Position numbers and translations under genes: made by a program. From positions 310,001-374,000 of the forward strand of contig CAVQFB010000011.1 of assembly GCA_963711675.1 (NCBI GenBank): a DNA stretch of 64,000 bases, read 5' to 3'. Shown here piece after piece: positions 57,961 to 64,000 of the stretch; positions within the stretch are counted from its first letter, which is position 1; each line of letters begins with the position of its first letter. Source of the stretch: CAVQFB01 sp963711675 (GTDB lineage: Bacteria; Acidobacteriota; Terriglobia; Terriglobales; Acidobacteriaceae). The notes beneath the pieces were generated by a model. The model had not been told where the DNA came from. It saw nothing but the letters and a program-made list of their open reading frames with translations, and searched no databases.

Positions 57961-58920
57961 CTAGTTTTCCGTAACTGCTCGCCGCAAGATTTCCGGGGCA
58001 ATGTTCGCCCCGCTCACCAGCAGGACGACATTCTTCGCCGAAATTGACCTGGATTTTTGGAACGCAGCCGTGGCGGCGGCCCCCGCCGGCTCAGCAACCA
58101 CGTGCTCCTCCATAAGAAGACTTCGGATTGCACGCAGCATTTCGGTTTCGCTCACCACGACGACCTCATCGACGAGCTGACGAATCGCTCGAACGTTGGC
58201 TTCGTCGGGCAGTCGCGTCGCTAAGCCGTCAGCAATCGTTTCGCAGGTATCAGTTTCAACCACGCGGTTCTGCTGCCATGAAAGCGCATACGACGGGGCT
58301 TGTTCCGCCTGCACACCGATGATTCTGATGCCGGGCGACAGGTGCTTGGCCGCCGCTGCGACGCCGCGAATCAGCGCTGTATCCCCCATGGGCACGAAGA
58401 TGGCGTCGGCGTCCGGCAATTGCTCGACGATCTCGCAGGCGATGGTGGCAGGCCCGGCGGGCAGGTCGGGATCGGTGGCGTCGTTCAGGAATAACACGCC
58501 GTCCTGGTGCGCGTACTTCGAAGCAAGCTGGAACGCCTCTGCCAGATCGGCCGCTCCCTGCTCCACGATGTGTGCTCCGAGCGCGGCGATGCGCGCACGC
58601 TTTACCGGATTCGCGCCGCTGGGCAGAAAGATTCTTGCCGGTACACCCAATAAGTGCGCGGCATAGGCGACAGCCGCCCCGTGATTTCCTGTGCTCGAAG
58701 CGACAACTTCCTTAATTTTTCGCCGTTCCAGATTCACTGCAAGCGCGTACAAGGCCCCGCGTGGCTTGAACGAGCCGGTGGGCAGCTCACTGTCAAGTTT
58801 CAGATAGACGGCGGTCGATTTAGCGCGCCCTAGCGAGGGTGCAGGTACGAGGCGCGTGACAGGCAAGTAGCGCGCCAGCAGGCGGCGAGCTTCCTGGATA
58901 CTTGAAAATGACGGGATCAT
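57961..58920 (-). CDS. Threonine/serine dehydratase-like PLP enzyme
   Basis: 319 aa fold-type II PLP enzyme. The Schiff-base Lys is Lys52 in PTGSFKPRGAL; the phosphate/substrate loop is SSTGNHGAAVAYAA; a Gly-rich loop and C-terminal LLVSGANI are also present. ATG 58920 (MIPSFSSIQEA) is used; the upstream frame overlaps the divergent gene. No ACT domain, so it is a catabolic-type threonine dehydratase or related racemase/deaminase. The canonical GGGGL loop reads VPMGDTALIRG here, a notable departure. Confidence 0.85.
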   Translation of the reverse strand: MIPSFSSIQEARRLLARYLPVTRLVPAPSLGRAKSTAVYLKLDSELPTGSFKPRGALYALAVNLERRKIKEVVASSTGNHGAAVAYAAHLLGVPARIFLPSGANPVKRARIAALGAHIVEQGAADLAEAFQLASKYAHQDGVLFLNDATDPDLPAGPATIACEIVEQLPDADAIFVPMGDTALIRGVAAAAKHLSPGIRIIGVQAEQAPSYALSWQQNRVVETDTCETIADGLATRLPDEANVRAIRQLVDEVVVVSETEMLRAIRSLLMEEHVVAEPAGAAATAAFQKSRSISAKNVVLLVSGANIAPEILRRAVTEN

Positions 58921-59013
58921 GGTCTGGTGTAGTGTAGAGCAAGCTGGTCGGCTCGCATTGCGCGGAAGAATTACACAAACAAAATCGCTGCACCAATTAA
59001 GTCCCTGAAGCGA

Positions 59014-59526
59014 GTGCGAAAAATTTCCTTGCAGTTCGAGCAATGGGTTCCGCATCCCCCGGAGCGCGTGTTCCGCTTCTTCGCCAACATGGAGAACCTG
59101 CCGCGCATCATGCCGCGCTGGATGGATGTGCGGCTGGAGCGGGTTGACATCGTGCAGCCATCGGGCTTGGCAGATGGCGCTTCCGGGGCCACTGCTTTCT
59201 GTGGCGCGGGATCAGAACTCGAAGCCTCCTACCGCGCCCTTCCCTATCTTCCCTTCCGCATTCGCTCCGTGGCCATCATCACCAGCTTCGAGCTGAACAA
59301 ATGTTTCGAAGATGTGCAGGGGAAAGGGCCGTTTAAAAGCTGGCATCACCGGCACGAGTTCGCCGCTGAAGAGCGAAACGGCGTGAAGGGGACTGTCCTT
59401 CGCGACATTGTGCAGTATGAAGTCGGGTTTGGCGTGCCGGGAACTCTGGCCAACGCGCTCTTCATCGCGCCCCAGATGCGGCGCACCTTTTCATATCGGC
59501 AAAGAGCCCTGCAAAAATTGCTGTAA
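59014..59526 (+). CDS. SRPBCC (polyketide cyclase/START-like) protein
   Basis: 170 aa. It begins FEQWVPHPPERVFRFFANM with ENLPRIMPRWMD, the usual opening of ligand-binding SRPBCC proteins, and later has GPFKSWHHRHEF and GTVLRDIVQYEVGFG. Its GTG start lies divergent to and close to the dehydratase gene. Ligand unknown. Confidence 0.82.
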   Translation: MRKISLQFEQWVPHPPERVFRFFANMENLPRIMPRWMDVRLERVDIVQPSGLADGASGATAFCGAGSELEASYRALPYLPFRIRSVAIITSFELNKCFEDVQGKGPFKSWHHRHEFAAEERNGVKGTVLRDIVQYEVGFGVPGTLANALFIAPQMRRTFSYRQRALQKLL

Positions 59527-59598
59527 ATATGCGCTCCGGGTGTACACTTCCGGCGAATTTCCCGGCCATCTTTTCTCAACATTTCAGGAGGGCACTTA

Positions 59599-60021
59599 AT
59601 GGCGCTCAACAAGGGCAGGGTCCTGCTAGGCGGACTGGTCGGCGGAGTCGTGTGGAATGCGTGGAGTTTCTTTGTCTATACCCGAGTTGGCCAGGCAAGT
59701 TACGAGGCGATGCAGAAGGCCGGACTCTTCTTGAAAGAGCCGCGCTATCCCGCGTTTCAGGCGCAGTGGATCGTGATGCTGTTTGTGATGGCGATCCTCG
59801 TCGCGTACATCTACGCATCGGCCCGCGCCACGCTCGGGCCGGGTCCGAAGACGGCTGTGAAGCTTGGCCTGATCATCGGGTTTCTGGCTGGCTTCCCCGC
59901 GAACTTCGCCCAGGCAACGTGGTCGCCCGTCCCGCGCATTTTTCCGCTGGGATGGATGCTAGAAATGTGGGTGGGGGCGACGCTGGCGAGCCTGGTGGCG
60001 GGATTTCTGTACAAGGAGTGA
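59599..60021 (+). CDS. Four-helix membrane protein of unknown function
   Basis: 140 aa with GGAGG seven bases before the ATG. Four helices: GGLVGGVVWNAWSFFVY, WIVMLFVMAILVAYIYA, LGLIIGFLAGFPANFA and a C-terminal WVGATLASLVAGFLY. A DUF1761-like or similar family is possible but not certain. It follows the SRPBCC gene by about 70 bases in the same direction. Confidence 0.7.
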   Translation: MALNKGRVLLGGLVGGVVWNAWSFFVYTRVGQASYEAMQKAGLFLKEPRYPAFQAQWIVMLFVMAILVAYIYASARATLGPGPKTAVKLGLIIGFLAGFPANFAQATWSPVPRIFPLGWMLEMWVGATLASLVAGFLYKE

Positions 60022-60084
60022 GACGGCGCGGTGGCTCAGGTGGGCGCTGGTGTTGACGGCGCGCGACCGGCGAGCGGCACATGC

Positions 60085-60447
60085 CTACTTCGCGGACTCA
60101 ACCACCACGGCCGTTCCGTACGCGAGCACTTCCGTGACGCCTTGCATGATCTCCGTGGCATCGTAGCGTGCGCCGACCACGGCGTTCGCGCCTAATTCCG
60201 CGGCGTGCTGCAGCATCAGTTCGAAGGACTCGGCGCGCGTCTTCTCGCAGAGGTTGGTGAGCAGGGTGATGTTGCCGCCGATAATCGTCTGCAGTCCCGC
60301 TCCGATCGTGCCGAAGATCGAGCGGGAACGAACCGTGATTCCGCGCACCACGCCAAGAGTACGGGTTACGCGAAATCCGTCGAGTTCGAATTGCGTGGTG
60401 ACCATGTTGTGCGCTACCGAGCGGCCGCTGCCGGCATAAGTGCCCAT
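60085..60447 (-). CDS. YbjQ/UPF0145-family protein
   Basis: 120 aa with GGAGG upstream of the ATG. The family pattern is complete: FRVTRTLGVVRGITVRSRS, an Ala-rich helix (ESFELMLQHAAELGANAVVG) and MQGVTEVLAYGTAVVVE. YbjQ proteins form small oligomers of unknown function. Confidence 0.88.
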   Translation of the reverse strand: MGTYAGSGRSVAHNMVTTQFELDGFRVTRTLGVVRGITVRSRSIFGTIGAGLQTIIGGNITLLTNLCEKTRAESFELMLQHAAELGANAVVGARYDATEIMQGVTEVLAYGTAVVVESAK

Positions 60448-60475
60448 GTTCGATGTTCCTCCCTTGCTGATTTAC

Positions 60476-60515
60476 GTCATCCTGAGCGCTGCCGTTGTTC
60501 AGGCGGAGCGAAGGA
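60476..60515. repeat. Dispersed repeat of the GTCATCCTGAGCG family
   Basis: GTCATCCTGAGCG at about 60477-60489 followed by CAGGCGGAGCGAAGGACC, between the YbjQ and CPXCG genes. Same core as the perfect hairpin at 44713-44750. Confidence 0.65.
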
Positions 60516-60586
60516 CCTGGCGCGTACCACTAGTTGCAAATTGCGAAAGTCGCAACAAATACAAAAGCATCTGGCAGCGAATCGCA

Positions 60587-60766
60587 CTATTCCAGTTCCG
60601 CCATGATATAGAAGTGTTCGACCTCCGGGTCGTAACTAATTTGAAGCACATTCGGCTTGCAACAGACCTGGCAGTCTTCTACGTAACTCTGAGTGCGTCC
60701 GGCAGATTCGTCCACGGTTGTTTCGTTCCATTCCCCGCAGCCCGCGCATTGAAAGCCTGCCTGCAT
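60587..60766 (-). CDS. CPXCG-motif cysteine-rich small protein
   Basis: 59 aa: MQAGFQCAGCGEWNE, SYVEDCQVCCKPNVLQI and EVEHFYIMAELE. It has two Cys pairs (CxxCG and CxxCC), the layout of the Cys-rich CPXCG family, with Ala replacing Pro in the first pair. Probably a small zinc-binding domain. It is below the usual ORF length cut-off. Confidence 0.82.
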   Translation of the reverse strand: MQAGFQCAGCGEWNETTVDESAGRTQSYVEDCQVCCKPNVLQISYDPEVEHFYIMAELE

Positions 60767-61280
60767 GGGACGATTGTAAGCTGATGTCTGTGAACTACAC
60801 GTCTATCGTGAGGCGTGTCTCTTACTTACTGGTTCCATTGGTTTAGCACCTCGAGCCGGGAAGGCCGAGGGCCAGCGGCACTGCTAATTTGATCTTTGTC
60901 TGTCTGGTCATTATTCAGAACTGTCATCTTGAGCGCAGCGGGGGGATGCGCTCGCGCATTCTGCCGTGCAGTCGAAAGATCCCTTGCCCGCTAATGCTCT
61001 TCACCGACCTAGAGAGGAATTCTCACCACAAAGTCCGGCTACCAAGTTGTGGAGAGAACTCCCGGATGGGCTTGAGCTGGATACCTGAGGGAACGGGCTC
61101 CTTCGACTCCGCGGATTCGCTCGCGAGCAAACGAATTGGCTCCGCTCAGGATGACCTGGTGGAGGATGCGAGAGACCGAGTGACAAGAACAAAAAGAAAT
61201 TATGGTCACTCGCCGGCCCGACCTGCTGGCATCAACTCCGTCCAACTATAATGTCGGTTCTCATTCCCCAGGGAGGGCCG
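60767..61280. other. Intergenic region with degenerate dispersed repeats
   Basis: No gene recognised. A degenerate CTGTCATCTTGAGCGCAGCG is at about 60921-60940, and a second unit at 61100-61166 contains TCCTTCGACTCCGCGGATTC and CTCCGCTCAGGATGACC. Both belong to the repeat family seen at 15.3 and 37.5 kb. Confidence 0.55.
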
Positions 61281-62570
61281 ATGCTTTCACGCCGTACGCT
61301 TCTGAAATCTGGCGCAGTCGTTGCTGGTGCCAGTCTGGTTCCGTTGTCACCAAGTCCGACCCAAGCTGAGGAACTGTCTTCTCCCCTTCCGCCGTCTATC
61401 GCCGGTCTGAAGTCCATGCGCGACCAGGCGAAGCCGATCACGAAGGAGGAGAGAGGCACACGGCTGGAGAAGGCGCGGCGTTTGATGGCGGAGAATGGCT
61501 TGGGCGCGATCCTGCTCACCGAAGGTACGTCGCTGAATTATTTCACTGGCATTCGCTGGTGGGGCGGCGAGCGACTGTTCGCGACGGTATTGCCGGCAAA
61601 GGGCGAAGCGTTTTTTGTGTGTCCTGCCTTCGAGGAAGGGCGGGCGAGAGAACAGATCTCAAAATCACCACTTGCCGGCGATCCCGATGTGCGCATCTGG
61701 CAAGAGGACGAAAATCCTTACGAACGTGTTGCCCAGGGACTAAGAGACCGCGGAATTGCGACTGGCGCGGTGGAAATTGAAGAGACGGTCAAGTTCGTGT
61801 TCAGCGACGGGATCGCAAAGGCCGCACCACAAGCCCGATTTATCAGCGCGACCCCGGCGACCGCGGGGTGCCGCATGATCAAGAGCGATCATGAGATCGA
61901 ACTGATGCGGCTAGCGGCCAAGGTCACGCTGGCGGCTTACGAAGCTACCTACCGCGCACTGAAAGAGGGGATGACCCAGCAACAGATCAGCGACTTCGTC
62001 GAAGCGGCTCACAGCAAGCTGGGGTTTCCCGGAGAGGCCGACGTTCAGGTCGGTGAATTTTCTGCGTTCCCCCACGGGTCGGTCACGCCGCAGGTGATTC
62101 GCGAAGGCACCATCATTTTGATGGACGGCGGATGCAAGGCAGAAGGCTATTGTTCGGACATCACTCGCACCTATGTTCTCGGCAAGGCCACCGACAAGAT
62201 GAAGCAGGTCTTCGAGATTGTGCACCAGGCGCAAAGCGCCGCACTGGCAGCGGCTCGCCCGGGAGTGGAGTGCGGATCGGTCGACGCGGCGGCACGGAAA
62301 GTCATTACCGATGCTGGCTATGGTCCCGACTACAAGTTCTTCAAACACCGGCTTGGTCACGGCATGGGTATGGACGGTCACGAGTGGCCTTATCTGGTCC
62401 GTGGAAATCCCACCAAGCTGCAAACCAACATGACGTTCAGTGACGAGCCGGGAATCTACATTCGCGGGGAATTCGGTGTGCGCCTCGAGGATGACATGCA
62501 CATCACTCAGAATGGCGCGGAGCTGTTCACGCCGCAGAGTCCGTCGCTGGAAAATCCGTTCGGAAGTTAG
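61281..62570 (+). CDS. Tat-exported M24-family metallopeptidase (Xaa-Pro aminopeptidase-like)
   Basis: 429 aa from ATG 61281 with GGAGGG upstream. Twin-arginine signal LSRRTLLKSGAVVAGASL. Creatinase/prolidase N-terminal domain, then the pita-bread peptidase domain with all metal ligands: MDGGCKAEGYCSDITRTY (two Asp), HRLGHGMGMDGHE (His), SDEPGIYI and GVRLEDD (two Glu). Likely cleaves Xaa-Pro dipeptides or related substrates in the periplasm. Confidence 0.92.
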   Translation: MLSRRTLLKSGAVVAGASLVPLSPSPTQAEELSSPLPPSIAGLKSMRDQAKPITKEERGTRLEKARRLMAENGLGAILLTEGTSLNYFTGIRWWGGERLFATVLPAKGEAFFVCPAFEEGRAREQISKSPLAGDPDVRIWQEDENPYERVAQGLRDRGIATGAVEIEETVKFVFSDGIAKAAPQARFISATPATAGCRMIKSDHEIELMRLAAKVTLAAYEATYRALKEGMTQQQISDFVEAAHSKLGFPGEADVQVGEFSAFPHGSVTPQVIREGTIILMDGGCKAEGYCSDITRTYVLGKATDKMKQVFEIVHQAQSAALAAARPGVECGSVDAAARKVITDAGYGPDYKFFKHRLGHGMGMDGHEWPYLVRGNPTKLQTNMTFSDEPGIYIRGEFGVRLEDDMHITQNGAELFTPQSPSLENPFGS

Positions 62571-62663
62571 CTGTCAGCCATCAGCCGTCGGCTATCAGTT
62601 CTCGGTTCCCGGTTCTTAGTCAGCGCTTGCTATACTGCACGATCCTACGGAGGGGCAAAACGA

Positions 62664-63674
62664 ATGAACGAGCCGAAACCCGATCACATTCTGCAAGTGG
62701 GCCTGGGATTCTGGGCTTCAAAAACGCTTTTGAGTGCAGTGGAGATGGAGGTGTTTACAGAACTGGCCAAGCACCCCGAGGATCTCGACACTCTGCAGGG
62801 ACGGCTCGGCCTGCATCCGAGATCGGCCCGCGACTTTTTGGACGCGCTGGTGGCGCTGAAATTTCTCGAGCGTCGTGACGGCCGGTACTACAACACTCCT
62901 AGCACCGATTTCTTTCTCGACAAACGCAAGCCTTCCTACATCGGCGGCATTCTCGAAATGGCCAACCACCGGCTCTATCCGTTTTGGGGCCACCTGACCA
63001 CAGCTTTGCGAACCGGACTGCCGCAAAACGAAACCAGAGACGGCAGCCCCGACCCTTTCGCGGCCCTTTACGCCGAACCGGCGCGGTTGAAAGAGTTCCT
63101 GAAAGCGATGACCGGCATCAGCCACGGCGCCAACCTGGCGATCGCGCACAAATTTCCCTGGAGCAAATACCGCACTGCCGTGGACGTCGGAACCGCGCAG
63201 GGAGACCTGATTACCCAGGTGGCGCTGGCTAATCCACACATCGAGGGAACCGGTTTTGACCTGGCGGAGGTGGGGCCGATCTTCGAAGAGTATGTGGAGG
63301 CCAACAGGCTTTCGGGCCGCGTGAAATTCACGGCGGGCAGTTTTATGGATCAGCCGCTGCCCAAGGCCGATGTGGTCATGATGGGCCACATCCTGCACGA
63401 TTGGAATCTCGAGATCAAGCGCATGCTGGTGCGCAAAGCCTACGAGGCGATTCCGGAGGGCGGCGCCTACATCGTCTACGAAAGCATCATCGACGATGAT
63501 CGCTCGGCAAGCGCGTTTGGGCTGCTGATGAGCCTGAATATGCTGATCGAAACCTCCGGCGGGTTCGACTATACCGGGGCCGACTGCGCCGGGTGGATGA
63601 AAGAAGCTGGATTCCGCGAAACCCGGGTGGAACATTTGGTTGGGCCGGACTCGATGGTTATCGGGACTAAGTAA
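62664..63674 (+). CDS. SAM-dependent O-methyltransferase (class I, COMT-like)
   Basis: 336 aa. N-terminal winged-helix dimerisation domain (SARDFLDALVALKFLERRDG), SAM-binding VDVGTAQGD at 173-181 and acidic GFDL, and the catalytic base in HILHDWN (His245) as in caffeate/hydroxyneurosporene-type methyltransferases. GGAGG precedes the ATG. Substrate unknown, probably a phenolic or hydroxylated small molecule. Confidence 0.9.
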   Translation: MNEPKPDHILQVGLGFWASKTLLSAVEMEVFTELAKHPEDLDTLQGRLGLHPRSARDFLDALVALKFLERRDGRYYNTPSTDFFLDKRKPSYIGGILEMANHRLYPFWGHLTTALRTGLPQNETRDGSPDPFAALYAEPARLKEFLKAMTGISHGANLAIAHKFPWSKYRTAVDVGTAQGDLITQVALANPHIEGTGFDLAEVGPIFEEYVEANRLSGRVKFTAGSFMDQPLPKADVVMMGHILHDWNLEIKRMLVRKAYEAIPEGGAYIVYESIIDDDRSASAFGLLMSLNMLIETSGGFDYTGADCAGWMKEAGFRETRVEHLVGPDSMVIGTK

Positions 63675-63707
63675 CGATCATTTCCGCCAATCACAATAAC
63701 CAACTGA

Positions 63708-64000
63708 TCATCGCACTGTCATGAACTTTAGCGGGTTGGGGTACTCGCTTTCAATATTCAAGCCGGTCTTCGGAGCAGCATTCTCGGGCTGAATGCCTCC
63801 CAAGGGACGTCCGATCTTCTTGTCCTGGAGGACAAGCTCGATCTCGCCGAACTTGCCGGACCGCGGGACGTCGCCAGCGCCTTTGAACACCTGGTCGGCG
63901 GTGAAATCAGGGATCGTGATCTCGAAGGCGCCGCCATTCGCAGGATCGATCTCACCAACCTTGCCCAGAGGAATACCCGCACCTAGGCACGAGCCACCAA
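63708..64000 (-). CDS. C-terminal part of an unrecognised protein (5' end beyond the window)
   Basis: The frame is open from the right edge to the stop at 63708. It reads LGAGIPLGKVGEIDPANGG, IPDFTADQVFKGAGDVPRS, GEIELVLQDKKIGRPLGGI and ends SEYPNPLKFMTVR. The mixture of beta-prone segments and Gly/Pro turns suggests a secreted or modular beta domain. No family recognised. Confidence 0.55.
   Translation of the reverse strand, partial: GGSCLGAGIPLGKVGEIDPANGGAFEITIPDFTADQVFKGAGDVPRSGKFGEIELVLQDKKIGRPLGGIQPENAAPKTGLNIESEYPNPLKFMTVR

Noticed and set aside
62718..63635. 305-codon minus-strand frame opposite the O-methyltransferase
   Set aside because: Shadow; the plus strand has complete methyltransferase motifs and a good GGAGG.

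Overview
The window looks like a chromosomal segment of an Acidobacteriota member, probably class Terriglobia near Koribacter/Sulfotelmatobacter. This is inferred from a GC-rich sequence, a large Oar-like TonB-dependent receptor, a GWxTD-domain protein, outer-membrane proteins ending in Phe, and a long dcw cluster of the gene order expected there. No rRNA, CRISPR array, transposase or integrase was seen.

Layout. 1-2.3 kb: 5'-truncated hybrid histidine kinase. 2.4-7.3 kb (minus): kdp potassium-pump operon (two small membrane ORFs, kdpF, kdpA, kdpB, kdpC). 7.5-9.4 kb: an outer-membrane porin whose upstream region carries the same four-copy, 11-bp-phased TTTAYG operator as the kdp operon. 9.8-12.4 kb: small membrane proteins and a first ammonium transporter. 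12.5-15 kb: a phospholipase C remnant, then a hipBA toxin-antitoxin locus bracketed by a 24-bp direct repeat of the 3' end of tRNA-Lys(CTT), which looks like a minimal tRNA-integrated island. 15.4-22.4 kb: a PAS histidine kinase, then a nitrogen-sensing operon amtB-glnK-glnD. 22.5-38.3 kb: accessory genes (PilZ, TPR, a TonB-dependent receptor shattered by indels, a carboxypeptidase-regulatory-like outer-membrane protein with a GWxTD protein, a MacA-like adaptor with an ABC ATPase but no permease, a penicillin-binding protein, a P460-type cytochrome).

38.5-57.8 kb (minus): the division and cell-wall cluster, in transcription order mraZ, rsmH, a 57-aa gene, ftsL, ftsI, murE, murF, mraY, murD, ftsW, murG, murC, a coiled-coil membrane protein, ftsQ, ftsA, ftsZ. 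It starts from a promoter overlapped by AAAGTGG repeats that fit MraZ autoregulation. 57.9-64 kb: a PLP-dependent dehydratase, SRPBCC, YbjQ and CPXCG small proteins, a Tat-exported M24 peptidase, an O-methyltransferase and a truncated gene at the right edge.

Quality warning: several conserved genes (kdpA, ftsI, the GWxTD gene, the outer-membrane gene next to it, the TonB receptor) are interrupted by single-base indels although the protein sequence on either side stays conserved. FtsI is normally essential, so uncorrected assembly or sequencing errors are the likeliest cause. Several genuine genes shorter than 60 codons (kdpF, a 28-aa ORF, a 41-aa ORF, a 57-aa dcw gene, a 59-aa CPXCG protein) are annotated here from sequence.
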